Below are positions 46,401 to 55,300 of a stretch of DNA of 58,842 nt, piece by piece. Positions within the stretch are counted from its first letter, which is position 1; the number at the start of each line of letters is the position of its first letter. The notes beneath the pieces are model-generated. The model was given only the letters and a program-made list of their open reading frames with translations. It ran no database searches and was not told the DNA's origin. Source of the DNA: Planctomycetia bacterium (GTDB lineage: Bacteria > Planctomycetota > Planctomycetia > Pirellulales > Thermoguttaceae); the NCBI GenBank assembly GCA_030539035.1, contig JAUNSU010000009.1:1-58842 (forward strand), given 5' to 3'. The position numbers and the translations under genes are program-made.

Positions 46401-46983
46401 TGGAACGAACATCTTCTTCGGAAAGTTTTTCCAGTTTATTCACTTCGTGCGAAGTACGGAATCCATCAAAGAAATGAATGAAAGGAACATGGCTCCGATG
46501 AGTCGCGGCATACGAGATCAGAGCAGTATCATGGGTTTCCTGGATGGTTCCGCCGCAAAGCATTGCCCAACCGCAGGATCGAGTGGCCATTACATCGCTG
46601 TGATCCCCGAAAATCGAAAGAGCATGATTTGCGAGCGAACGAGCGGAAACATGGAAGACAGTCGGTGTTTGTTCCCCGGAGATTTTGAACATGTTCGGGA
46701 TCATCAGAAGAAGTCCCTGGGAAGCGGTAAAGGTGCACGTAAGAGCGCCGGCCTGTAAAGATCCGTGCACGGCTCCCGCCGCGCCCGCTTCACTTTGCAT
46801 TTCGACAACGTGCGGAATGGTTCCGAAGATATTCTTCTTTCCCTTTGCCGCCCAATCATCGGTCAATTCCCCCATCGTCGATGAAGGAGTGATCGGGTAA
46901 ATCGCCATTACTTCATTGCAAAGATGCGCTACATGGGAAGTAGCCTCATTTCCATCACACATTACGAAACATCGTTCGCTCAC
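43453..46983 (-). CDS. nifJ: Pyruvate:ferredoxin (flavodoxin) oxidoreductase
   Basis: This 1176-residue single-chain enzyme oxidises pyruvate to acetyl-CoA and CO2 and reduces ferredoxin or flavodoxin. The order is that of the homodimeric type. Domain I starts with GNEATSHVAHLCNEVMAIYPITPSS, and a gamma-like domain has GLGSDGTVGANKE. Two 4Fe-4S motifs are CIQCGQCSLVCP and CTGCGMCVYVCP. The C-terminal TPP domain has CAGCGETPYVKL, GDGWAYDIGYGGLDHV and NTGGQASKSTPMGAVAKFA. The start is a GTG with GAGGAG upstream. Its upstream region has a promoter-like pair and two perfect dyads, so regulation is likely. It points to anaerobic pyruvate use. Confidence 0.97.
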   Translation of the reverse strand: MSERCFVMCDGNEATSHVAHLCNEVMAIYPITPSSTMGELTDDWAAKGKKNIFGTIPHVVEMQSEAGAAGAVHGSLQAGALTCTFTASQGLLLMIPNMFKISGEQTPTVFHVSARSLANHALSIFGDHSDVMATRSCGWAMLCGGTIQETHDTALISYAATHRSHVPFIHFFDGFRTSHEVNKLEKLSEEDVRSMLDMDAINTFRERALNPMKPVIRGTAQNPDVFFQAREACNDLYNAVPAIVQEEMDKFGKLTGRNYHLFDYYGDPNAEKVIVIMASGSGIVEEYLDAVGSDKKVGMVNVRLYRPFCAKSFVAALPKSVKKIAVLDRTKEPGALGEPLYMDVVAAMNQEWKAAMPVIVGGRYGLSSKDFTPAMVKGIYDELDKANPKNSFTIGIKDDVSNLSIDYDPHFSTEPNDVTRCVFFGLGSDGTVGANKETAKIVGEYTNNYCQGYFVYDSRKAGSITVSHLRFSPRPIKGSYLIYKANFVACHQFVFTEKVEMLSTIVDGGTFLLNSPYSAAEVWDHLPVELQKEILEKKLKFYVVDAVKVAKAAGMGGRINTVMQTCFFKLAGFMPEDEAIDHIKQGIKKAYGKKGDAVVQKNYAAVDASLAALEEVQVPASASSNFHRRSGIVGTAPEFIEKTLGEIISSRGDDLPVSAFMEAADGTFPTGTTKYEKRSIAIDIPIWDKDTCIQCGQCSLVCPHAAIRMKVYDPAAAEKAPAGFESADAKGPEYKGLKATLQIAPDDCTGCGMCVYVCPAKNKAVEGQKAINMADKLAHLEKERANWDYFLSIPDYDRTKVKVDSIKGSQLLLPLFEFSGACAGCGETPYVKLVTQLFGDRMMVANATGCSSIYGGNLPTTPYTKNAKGFGPAWSNSLFEDNAEFGMGMRLGVDQQAGFVREILNENKEKIGAALVENILNNKQETEQEIAQQRVWVEELKAKVAGCGCTCDKSKLLAMSADYLIRRSNWIFGGDGWAYDIGYGGLDHVVASGRDVNILVLDTEVYSNTGGQASKSTPMGAVAKFAAGGKATGKKDLGMMAVNYGTCFVGQISIGANPTHAIKTLVAAESYHGPSLVIAYAHCIAQGIDMKTGMALQKEAVACGYWPLWSYDPRLEKPFVLASKAPEGTLKDFEAKQNRFNLLNRINPQAAEKFQEQAQENINKRYEFYKAMSDVK

Positions 46984-47073
46984 TGCTCTTTCTCCTCTGT
47001 ACTTAACTTAAAGTCCTAAAACCAAAAAACTCTTCCACCTTGACCCTCCTCTTGCCGCGATGCTTATAATCGG

Positions 47074-47091
47074 TTTATGATCAATCATAAA
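47074..47091. promoter_or_regulatory. Palindromic operator candidate upstream of nifJ
   Basis: TTTATGATCAATCATAAA has perfect 8-bp arms around a CA spacer, 91 bases before the nifJ start codon. The form resembles sites of dimeric regulators such as the CRP/FNR family, but the exact family is not certain. Confidence 0.5.
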
Positions 47092-47111
47092 TATCCGCGC
47101 CGTTGATAAAA

Positions 47112-47128
47112 AGATCGAAATTCGATCT
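47112..47128. promoter_or_regulatory. Second dyad upstream of nifJ
   Basis: AGATCGAAATTCGATCT is a perfect palindrome with 8-bp arms and one central base. It lies 20 bases beyond the first dyad, about two helix turns between centres times two. Confidence 0.45.
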
Positions 47129-47258
47129 CTTCAATGATGGTCTTCAGTGATTTAACTGCAAAAATAATAAAAAATGAGGCTGTTTAAACCGCACGCGGAG
47201 CAAACACCCCCTCTTTTCGACATCTATATAATATAAAATATCTCCATTAAGACCTGTA

Positions 47259-47287
47259 ATGATACCCGAGAACATGTAAAGAGACAA
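47259..47287 (-). promoter_or_regulatory. Possible nifJ promoter
   Basis: On the minus strand TTGTCT (47287-47282), a 17-base spacer and TATCAT (47264-47259) match the housekeeping pattern. The leader would be about 270 bases and would include both dyads. The rest of the 46984-47533 gap is A/T-rich without a gene. Confidence 0.45.
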
Positions 47288-47466
47288 CCCGCCCCCATAT
47301 AAATTTTCGCTTCTTCCCGTAAAATCTTCAGAAAAGTAAATTGATAATCGAGCTTTTATTATATTTTTCGTATGATATTATTTTTGCGTACATATTATCT
47401 TAAAAAAACGGTTTCTCTCACTTGCCCGGAGTATCAATCGAAATATAATTACAACCAATCAAATCT

Positions 47467-47489
47467 GGTGCTGATCTATGGACAGCACC
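47467..47489 (+). promoter_or_regulatory. Leader hairpin before the GNAT gene
   Basis: GGTGCTG (47467-47473) and CAGCACC (47483-47489) form a perfect 7-bp stem with a 9-base loop, followed by TGTTTTC. It lies 44 bases before the start codon and could be an attenuator-like hairpin. Confidence 0.45.
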
Positions 47490-47533
47490 TGTTTTCGACA
47501 GATCTCTTTTAAAAAGAAAGCGCAGGAATGATC

Positions 47534-48067
47534 ATGTATAATCTACGAAGCGATAAATGGCACCTGGAAACGGAACGTTTGTATCTTTATCCATTATCAA
47601 GTCGGGAACTTCTTCTCTGGGTTGACGATCTTCCCGCCCTTGAACAAGAGTTGGACTGCCAATACAAAGCAGAGCCAATGGAGGGAATTTTTCAGGGAAT
47701 TGTTCGATCTCAATGTACAATTACACAAGAAGACCCGGAACATTACCTTTTTCACACTTTTTGGTTCCTGATCCAAAAAGAAGACGGAATTGTAATAGGC
47801 TCAGCCGATTTCAAGGATCTCCCGAACGAAAAGGGCGAAGTGGAAATCGGATACGGACTCGGAAAAGAGTTCGAACATCATGGATATATGTCCGAAGCGG
47901 TGGAAGCACTTTGCGCCTGGGGGCTGGATCAGGAGGAAATTAAGGCGATCACTGCGGAAACCGATCCCGACGGATGGGCATCCCAGCGAATACTGAAAAG
48001 GTGCGGTTTCTCAAAATATCCCGAAAAAAATCCCTGCTGGTGGATACTCTCCAAAGCAGGGAAATAA
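47534..48067 (+). CDS. GNAT family N-acetyltransferase
   Basis: This protein of about 177 residues matches the RimJ/RimL-like GNAT group that acetylates amino groups of small molecules or protein N-termini. LETERLYLYPLSSRELLLW is at the start. The acetyl-CoA site is VEIGYGLGKEFEHHGYMSEAVEALCAWGL, and AETDPDGWASQRILKRCGF follows. The ATG at 47534 has AGGA 6 bases upstream; the ATG at 47528 is too close to it. It ends 11 bases from the convergent TPR gene. The substrate is unknown. Confidence 0.88.
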   Translation: MYNLRSDKWHLETERLYLYPLSSRELLLWVDDLPALEQELDCQYKAEPMEGIFQGIVRSQCTITQEDPEHYLFHTFWFLIQKEDGIVIGSADFKDLPNEKGEVEIGYGLGKEFEHHGYMSEAVEALCAWGLDQEEIKAITAETDPDGWASQRILKRCGFSKYPEKNPCWWILSKAGK

Positions 48068-48083
48068 ATCACTAATCACTAAT
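48066..48083. repeat. Solo island-edge motif between two convergent genes
   Basis: AATCACTAATCACTAATT fills the space between the GNAT stop and the TPR gene. The TPR stop codon TAG (48081-48079) lies inside the motif. It is the same word that bounds repeat islands 1 and 2, here without the island interior. Confidence 0.65.
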
Positions 48084-49458
48084 TAAGAGATTTCAGCAAT
48101 TCTTCGGCGGCTTTCCGTTTAACGAACGGCTGCTTATTGTTCAGAGCGGCCTGAAGAAGTTTAGCGGCCTGTTCTTTTTTGGAAGCGTCCTTGGAGATGA
48201 TCAGCGAGAAATAATAAGCGGCGGCTTGGCTCATCCGGCCATCGGCGGCCGATCGCTGAAGAATCGTAATCGCGTTTTGCAGATTGCCGACCTGGAAGAG
48301 ACACCATCCATAGGTCGCGAGGAAATCACGGTTGTTTTCCTGCTTTTGCAAATTATTGGAAGCGTACTGAATGGCCCGTTTTTTCTTTTCCGGATCCTGC
48401 TGCTCACACAGGGCAAGAGCAAGTCCGTTTGCGGCTTCCGTATCCGCCGGCGCGATATTGACGACTTTTTGGAAGGCCTGTTCCGCGGCTGTATAATCCG
48501 CGCGATACAGGGCGACATTTCCATAGAGCTTTTGGGCGTCGAGCAGATCCGGTTTTTCCGAGCAGAGTTTTTGAACGTTGGTCCACGCAGTTTCCGTATC
48601 ACCTTCACCAAGGGCCATCATAATCGAAAGTTTTAAGACATCAACGGAAGCGGGATTCGCGGCCATTGCGGCGGCAAGACTGGCTTTTGCCTTTTCCATA
48701 TCACCGCGATTGATATAATATTGGGCCATAATCGCATCGGCGGGCGCTCCTTTGCCCTCCGAAATTTTATCTGCGTGCTGGAGCCATTGACGGGCACTGT
48801 CGTCCTCTTTTTTCTGAAAGAAGCTGTATCCGATCAGCCGGCAAAGTTCAGGCGTATCTCCCTGAATTTTTCGGAGTTCCCCAAGAATCGTCTGCATCTG
48901 ATCCCAGCGTCCGCGAACTTGGGCCAAAGAAGCCTGATCGTTCAAAAGTTTGATTCCCATTGATTTTTTTCGATCGGGATTTGCGTTGTAATTCGCAAGG
49001 ACCGTTTCCGCTTTTGAGAAAAGGAGTTCAGATGCGGTCAATTCCCCGCGCTGAAGGGCCAACTCTCCAAGAATAAGAAAGGCGCCGGGATCGGCGGGCG
49101 ATTCTTCCGTCGCGTTTTCCAGGCAAACCCGGAAAGCTCGTTCATTTTTCGAAGCGCGGAACCATTCCGCCTGGATCAATCGGGGCGCGATGACCTTGGG
49201 ATTGGCGGCGGCGAGTTCTTTAAGAATCGTGAGTGATCCTTCGAAATCGGATTTCGTGAATTTTTCCAGAGCGGCCTTGACTTTTTCCCGGCTTGCAGGA
49301 TCAAGATCATCATTTTCCTTTTTGGCGGACTGATCGGCCGGAGCGGATACCGCCGGAGATTCCTGCGCAAAAAGGGGAACAATCATCGCACATGCAAAAA
49401 ACAAGGCAATACCAGCACGAAAAACGGTGTTCATTTTATCTCGAAACGTTGTTTTCAT
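48079..49458 (-). CDS. Exported TPR-repeat protein
   Basis: This 459-residue protein has a signal peptide (about 10-32: VFRAGIALFFACAMIVPLFAQ) and a short linker rich in A, P and K. From about 55 to the end it is made of TPR-like helical repeats such as DPGAFLILGELALQRGELTASELLFSKAE and TEAANGLALALCEQQDPEKKKRAI. No catalytic domain is seen. It is probably periplasmic and scaffolding. A promoter-like pair lies 105 bases upstream. Confidence 0.85.
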   Translation of the reverse strand: MKTTFRDKMNTVFRAGIALFFACAMIVPLFAQESPAVSAPADQSAKKENDDLDPASREKVKAALEKFTKSDFEGSLTILKELAAANPKVIAPRLIQAEWFRASKNERAFRVCLENATEESPADPGAFLILGELALQRGELTASELLFSKAETVLANYNANPDRKKSMGIKLLNDQASLAQVRGRWDQMQTILGELRKIQGDTPELCRLIGYSFFQKKEDDSARQWLQHADKISEGKGAPADAIMAQYYINRGDMEKAKASLAAAMAANPASVDVLKLSIMMALGEGDTETAWTNVQKLCSEKPDLLDAQKLYGNVALYRADYTAAEQAFQKVVNIAPADTEAANGLALALCEQQDPEKKKRAIQYASNNLQKQENNRDFLATYGWCLFQVGNLQNAITILQRSAADGRMSQAAAYYFSLIISKDASKKEQAAKLLQAALNNKQPFVKRKAAEELLKSLN

Positions 49459-49562
49459 CTTTTTAAATCCTTTTCGAATTCATAAAAAACTCGGGAAGAA
49501 ACAAATTCCTCAAGCGTCCCCGAAATAACACGATGAGGTGCGGCCTGTACAAACCAGACGGA

Positions 49563-49591
49563 ATCATATCATTTTTCAGAAATTAAGACAA
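49563..49591 (-). promoter_or_regulatory. Promoter of the exported TPR gene
   Basis: On the minus strand TTGTCT (49591-49586), a 17-base spacer and TATGAT (49568-49563) precede the gene by about 105 bases. The -35 word is the same as in the nifJ candidate. Confidence 0.55.
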
Positions 49592-49897
49592 TGTCAAAAA
49601 TTTAATAAAATGCCCGGGCGCGGTACTGGACAAAATTCCCATTTCAGGCTATATTGTTAAGATTAAGCTGGCTTGTTGTCCCTGTAAAGGCTTTTTTACC
49701 GGGCATAAGGGTCCGGCAAAGGGCTGTTTTTACGGCTCAAGACGGTTTATTTTCCATAAAAGGGATACTGGGTTTATCCTTTCCGGCTTTCAAATAATCG
49801 AATGCCGAAAGGGAAATGTCGGGGGTTGTCCCGAAAAAATTTTATATTATTCGTTAAAATTTTTAGCAACGAAGAAATCAGGAAAGGTGGAGTTTTA
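49592..49897 (+). promoter_or_regulatory. Structured region upstream of rpsU
   Basis: This gap of about 300 bases has no credible gene. Stems include CCTTTC-CGGC with GCCG-AAAGG (about 49779-49813) and TCGGG with CCCGA (about 49819-49834), the latter followed by AAAAAATTTT. The end carries AAAGGTGGAG before the GTG start. It looks like a leader or attenuator for rpsU, but no promoter is obvious. Confidence 0.4.
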
Positions 49898-50095
49898 GTG
49901 GTCAAGCTTACGTTGAGAGAAAAAGAGAGTATTCAGGACGCAGTTCGTCGTTTCCGAAAACTGGTTGAACGAAGTGGAATCAAAAAAGAGATGCGTCGCC
50001 GCGAAAATTACGAAAAACCAAGCGAAACAAAGCGCCGCGCCCGTTTGCGTGCAGAACGCCGATCGTCCCGAGCGGCCCGTCTTGCGATTCGCTGA
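49898..50095 (+). CDS. rpsU: 30S ribosomal protein S21
   Basis: S21 (65 residues) helps start-site selection on m[50 protein letters not shown] is canonical. The start is a GTG with GGTGGAG about 6 bases upstream. The frame is open to 49802, but the added residues do not resemble S21. The arginine-rich C-terminus is usual. Confidence 0.93.
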   Translation: MVKLTLREKESIQDAVRRFRKLVERSGIKKEMRRRENYEKPSETKRRARLRAERRSSRAARLAIR

Positions 50096-50153
50096 TCCTT
50101 TGGCCTCCATGTACAAATAAAATTCCAGGGAACTTCCTCTGATCGATCTTGCA

Positions 50154-51176
50154 ATGAGAGAAATCGGCCGAGGTTTCCGTGTTTTTTTGTGTTTAAAAAA
50201 GAACAGGATCTTATCCGTGTTGACTCCGATCCCCACTTCCGCCGATTCTGTATTGATCTCGGTCAATCCGAAAGCGGGACGAAGTTTTCCCATGCTTCGA
50301 TCCGAATCTCTCTGCGATCATTTGCGAAAAAAGGGACTGATCGCTGAGATCCATACAGATCTTCAAAAGGTCTCCGAAAAGGCAAATCAGCTCCATTCCG
50401 AAGGAAGACTTCGGGCCCTTGTCGGCGTTGGCGGTGATGGAACTGCCGCCGAGTTGGTCAATCGTACCGTTCCGGGCCTTCCGATCTCCTTGCTCCCCGC
50501 CGGAACGGCCAATCTAATCGCGAAATATCTGAAAATTCCTTCCGATCCCCGAAAAATGGCCGATGTAATTGAACAGGGATATTATGCGGTTTTTGATGCC
50601 GGACGCGCAAATGATCGCCTTTTTCTCGTAATGCTCAGCGCGGGAATCGATGCCGATATCGTCCATAAAGTCGATCAAAAACGGCATGAAAATTATCAGA
50701 GCAACTCAAGAAAAGGGGCCCATATCAGCTATTTCTCTTATATTAAACCCATTTTTTCCTCCATGTTCTTCTATCCTTACCCGGAGATCAAGGCGAAGAT
50801 CGAATTTCAAAATGAGATCGAGGAAAAAATATCGCGTTGGGCTTTCGTCTTTAATTTGCCCCGATACGGCTGGGGACTTCCTCTTGTTCCAAAGTGTGTT
50901 GGATCCGACGGAAAGCTCGATTACTGTTTTTTCAAAGGGAAAAATGTCTTTTGTTCGCTCCTCAGTGTCTGTTTTGCGCAGCTCGGAAGCCTTCACCGTT
51001 TTTTGCCGGGAACAAAGATGGGAACAGGATCCGCCTTTACATTATCGAGCGATCATGAAGTTCCTTATCAAATTGACGGAGATCCCGGCGGGTTCCTTCC
51101 TGTTAAAATCGAACTGATTCGAAATCGATTTACTGTTGTTGCCCCGGAAAAATCCGTTCGAAAGTATTCCAAATAA
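50154..51176 (+). CDS. Diacylglycerol/lipid kinase family protein
   Basis: This protein of up to 340 residues has the DAGK catalytic fold of the YegS/DgkB/LCB5 family, which phosphorylates lipid alcohols. The nucleotide-site motif is VGVGGDGTAAELVN (about 90-103), with LPAGTANLIAKYL and the C-terminal half from DADIVHK to YQIDGDPGG. Motif ISVNPKAGRS near 35-44 is typical. The start is uncertain: the ATG at 50154 has no clear ribosome site, while an in-frame GTG at 50217 follows AGGA and would give about 319 residues. It lies 37 bases before kdsA. Confidence 0.85.
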   Translation: MREIGRGFRVFLCLKKNRILSVLTPIPTSADSVLISVNPKAGRSFPMLRSESLCDHLRKKGLIAEIHTDLQKVSEKANQLHSEGRLRALVGVGGDGTAAELVNRTVPGLPISLLPAGTANLIAKYLKIPSDPRKMADVIEQGYYAVFDAGRANDRLFLVMLSAGIDADIVHKVDQKRHENYQSNSRKGAHISYFSYIKPIFSSMFFYPYPEIKAKIEFQNEIEEKISRWAFVFNLPRYGWGLPLVPKCVGSDGKLDYCFFKGKNVFCSLLSVCFAQLGSLHRFLPGTKMGTGSAFTLSSDHEVPYQIDGDPGGFLPVKIELIRNRFTVVAPEKSVRKYSK

Positions 51177-51213
51177 AATCAGCAAACCGACTGATCTTTG
51201 AAAGGAGTCAAAA

Positions 51214-52062
51214 ATGCCGAATAATCCTGTGTCTATTGGAGAAATCCGCTGCGGAAAAGGAAATCCGTTGGTTCTTATTGCCGGCCCCTGTGTTCTTCAG
51301 GAAGAATTTGTTTTCGGAATTGCCGAAGAGATCAAGCGAATTTCCGAGCGGCTCTGCGCCAAAGGGCTCCGGATCCAGCCGATCTTTAAAGCATCGTTCG
51401 ACAAGGCCAATCGAACCAGCATATCCAGCTGGCGGGGACCCGGACTGGAGAAAGGACTGGAAATTCTGCAAAAGGTCCGGGAAGCGGTCGGATTGCCGAT
51501 CACCACCGATATTCATGAGAGTATTCAGGCAAAAGCGACGGGCGAAGTCTGCGATCTCCTTCAAATCCCCGCGTTTTTGGCGCGTCAAACCGATCTTCTT
51601 CTTGCGGCGGCGGGAACTGGACGGCCGGTTCATGTCAAAAAAGGACAATTTATGTCCCCTGATGATATGGGCAATGTCGTTCGAAAGCTCGAAGAAGGAG
51701 GATGTTCCAACATCTTGCTGGGAGAACGGGGAACCTTTTTCGGATACGGTCGGTTAATCAATGATTTTCGATCCCTTGTGATCATGCGGGATCTTGGGGT
51801 TCCTGTCGTCTTTGACGCGACCCATAGTGTCCAGGAACCAAGCGGACGCGGAAATACCTCAGGAGGGAATCGGGCTTACGTGGAACCGCTTGCCCGGGCT
51901 GCGATCGCAGTAGGAATTGACGCCCTGTTCCTGGAAACACATCCCGACCCGGACCAGTCCCCAAGCGATGGTCCGAATATGGTCCCCCTCGATCAGCTGG
52001 AAGCTCTTTTGGAACGGCTCTTAAGGATCCGTGAAATCGCGGAAGAAAATTCTGCCCGGTAA
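51214..52062 (+). CDS. kdsA: 3-deoxy-D-manno-octulosonate 8-phosphate synthase
   Basis: KdsA (282 residues) condenses phosphoenolpyruvate and arabinose-5-phosphate to KDO-8-P for lipopolysaccharide. The motifs are [64 protein letters not shown] and [16 protein letters not shown]. Cysteine at residue 26 (GPC) places it in the metal-dependent class, where other bacteria have asparagine. GGAG lies before the ATG. A terminator follows. It implies a Kdo-containing outer membrane. Confidence 0.95.
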   Translation: MPNNPVSIGEIRCGKGNPLVLIAGPCVLQEEFVFGIAEEIKRISERLCAKGLRIQPIFKASFDKANRTSISSWRGPGLEKGLEILQKVREAVGLPITTDIHESIQAKATGEVCDLLQIPAFLARQTDLLLAAAGTGRPVHVKKGQFMSPDDMGNVVRKLEEGGCSNILLGERGTFFGYGRLINDFRSLVIMRDLGVPVVFDATHSVQEPSGRGNTSGGNRAYVEPLARAAIAVGIDALFLETHPDPDQSPSDGPNMVPLDQLEALLERLLRIREIAEENSAR

Positions 52063-52071
52063 TAATTCACC

Positions 52072-52106
52072 CCCTTTCCGTAAAAAAAGGAAAGGGAATG
52101 TTTTTT
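52072..52106 (+). terminator. Intrinsic terminator after kdsA
   Basis: CCCTTTCC (52072-52079) and GGAAAGGG (52089-52096) form a perfect 8-bp stem with a 9-base loop, followed by AATG and six T. Confidence 0.8.
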
Positions 52107-52316
52107 CTCTTCGAAAAGTTGATTTTATCTGAAAACAGGATAGAATTGATTGTAGGGATTATTTCGTTTTATTCTCTTCTTTCCTTCCTTTTTTTCCGTT
52201 CCAAAATGATTACAACTATCCAATTCGATAAAAGTGTGTTAAAATATATAAGACTGATAATATTTTCCAAAAATGGAATTAAGGCAGTATTCATAAACAG
52301 CATGAACTGATTATCC

Positions 52317-55300
52317 ATGTCAATCAGAAAAACATCACAACAAAAAGCAAAGCAAGAGACTTTTTTGTCTTTACCCGTTCGGGAATCGAACGAAATAAAC
52401 GGCGAAAAGGGCTTGGGGATCATTTTGCGTTTTCCGTTCCGGCGTGTCGGCCTTCCGTTTGTTGAATTGAGAGCAAACCGGGAATCGGAGACGATCTCTT
52501 CTTTTGGAAAGCGGTTCCTTTTTGTTCTTTTCTTCTTCATGATTTTTCTTTCGAATCTTTCCGGTGAAGAAACGAAGCCGGGGCCCGTTCCTGCCGATAA
52601 AAAAGCGGAGATCAAAGCGGTTCCCGATTCTGAAAAGCCCGCCCCAAAAGAAAACAGCGCCTATTACCTTAAAACCGAAGGGGACAGCAACGAAGAAGTC
52701 CGCGTTCAACGGGGAATTACATTTTGGGTTCAGGACGGAGAGGGCGATTGGAAAATCCCCCTCCCCAACTGGACGATCGATGATATTATCAAGGAACTGG
52801 ATGCTCCGAAAGTGATCAGTCCGGCCCTTCCTTATTCGATTCAAAGTATTGATGTCAACGGCCGGGCAGAATCGGGAATGGTCCGCCTGAATGTCCAATA
52901 CCGGATCTATACGACGAACGCTCCGATCATTCGTGTCCCGTTGGGATTAAAAGAGGGTGTCTATATCGCATCGGAAGGAAATAAAGATTTCTATGATTCC
53001 ATTCAGTATTCCGGGTCTGGTAAATATTATATTGAGTTCGATTCCGATCTGGACGGATATGTTGCCGTAATCCAGAATGAAAAAACGGCTTCTGCTCCCC
53101 CCAAAGCGGCGTCTTCCGATAAAAAGGACAATAAAAAACCGGCTGTTCCTCCCCCGAAAAAAGAGGAAAAGATCCCCAGCCAAACTCCGAAGGGATATTT
53201 GCGGCATACGTTTACCATGCAGCTTTGTTTTCCGATTGAATCGACCGGAAACGAGGAATATCGAGTACGGGCAACATTTCCGCCCGCCGTCCATGCGAAG
53301 GTCCGTTTGGTCGTTCCGCTTCCGGATATTCAGATCACAACTTCGCAGGGGATCCTTGCGATGCCGCCGATCACGCTGAGTGAATCGACGTCGGAGATCA
53401 CTTTAAACGGATTAAATCGCAATGGAGAGACGACAGAATTGTCCTGGCGGAAAAAGGACGATCGATCCTTGAGTAATCGGGTCATTCTTCAAGTGGAAGA
53501 TGCGGAAATACTCATTACGCCCAGTCTTCAGGATGTTCAGTTTGAGGCGACCCTTCCGATTCGGCCGGATGGAATCGCCAATGATACATTCCGGATCCGG
53601 CTTCCCCAAGGTGCCCGTCTGCTTCGGGAAACGGTCGTCGCAACCGGTCTGAACAATTCGATCCTTGATATTCGGAGCATATCGGAAACGAATCAGGGAA
53701 ATGATCCCATCGCGGAGATCTCCCTTGCCCGCAAGATTCGGGAACCTTTATCTCTGCGGTTTAAAGCGATCATCCAGGGAGCGCAAACAGATACGAAAGC
53801 CCCCAAGGAATCGGCAGCAGGATGGGAACTCGGCGGATTCGATCTGATCGGAGCGCAAAAACAATACGGACGAATCAAGTTCATGATCCCCAAAGATCTG
53901 AACTTCAAGATCCGTCCCCGATACGGTGTTCGGATTCATCCCGACGAAGGAAACGATCAGGAAAAGGAGTATGAACAATATTCCTATTACGCGCAGCCGT
54001 TTTCCTTAAACGCTCAAATGATCGTTCAGCAAACACGAATCAAGGTCAAGCCGGAATATCAGATCCTCGTTCACAAAGGCGAACTCCGGCTCAAGGCCCG
54101 TTTTCAATATATGATCTATGGATCCAAGGTTCGCGAACTCGCCTTAAAAATCGACGACTGGTTTATCAATGATGTCAAATCGAATTATCTGATCGATCTG
54201 GAAAAAATTCGGGAAGATCATAATTCAAAGGAACTGCTTCTTCCTCTTTCAACGGCGTCGGAAGGTCTGATCGAATTTGAGCTGTCGGCTGTACGCCATC
54301 TTTCTTCCGATCTTAAAAAGCTGGAATTCACCATTCCCATTCCCGTTGCCGACTGGATCGAGCCGGGCGCGGTGATCGTTGTTCCCGACGATAATGTCGA
54401 ATTGAATCCGATCATCGATCAGATGCGCGGACTGCGAATCCGGACCTTGAGTTCACTTGCGACGGGAATTGAACTCCCCTCGCGTCAGCAGCAGCCCCTC
54501 TCCTGTATTTTCGAAAGCAGGGACAATCGGAAAACAGCCCCTGATTCCCTGGTCCTTCCATTTTTCGCCGCAGAAATGAAATCCCATTCCCGTAAGGTGG
54601 AAGTGCAGTCGCAGACAAATATTTATTTGGCCGAAAAAGAAAGTGATCGGATTCAGCAAACACTTACCTATTCGGTAAAATATGAACCTTTGGATTCCAT
54701 TACGCTTTCGGTTCCGAACGATCTCCATGATCCTTCTTCGATTCAGATCACGATCGACGGCAAACCGGTTGCGATTCAGAATATTATCAGTGAACTGGAC
54801 GACGATATTGCCGCGAAAACGATCCGAAAACGGATTCTGATGACCGATTCCCCACGGATCGGAAACTGTGTTGTTTCCCTGCAATATTCTTCCCGGAATT
54901 TCGATCTCCTGCCCCAGATGACCAACAAGATCGTACTGGATCTTGTTCAGCCGCTGGACGGATCTCTTTCTTCGAATCAGGTGAATGTGATCACGCCTTC
55001 CGGAATCAATATCGAGTTGGGATCCCAGGACGACAAAGCCTGGACATTTGATCCGGCCCGATCCCTTTTGAAAGGTGAGTCTCTTTCGTATCGATTCCAT
55101 TCCGGCAAGATCCAGAATCAGTTGAATCTCAAAGCGATTGTAAGTGCAAGGGACATATTCGGATCCACGATTGTCGAAAGGGCCTGGATTCAAACCTGGC
55201 TGGTCAATTCGACCCGATTTGATCGGGCCGCATGGAAGATCATAAGCGATCAGAAGTCGATCAGCATCACGCTTCCTTCCCGAGTACGGAGGGAACGGAT

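Noticed and set aside
43738-46758. Very long open frame on the plus strand opposite nifJ
   Set aside because: It is the antisense shadow of nifJ, whose motifs are complete; codon bias of nifJ keeps the other strand open.
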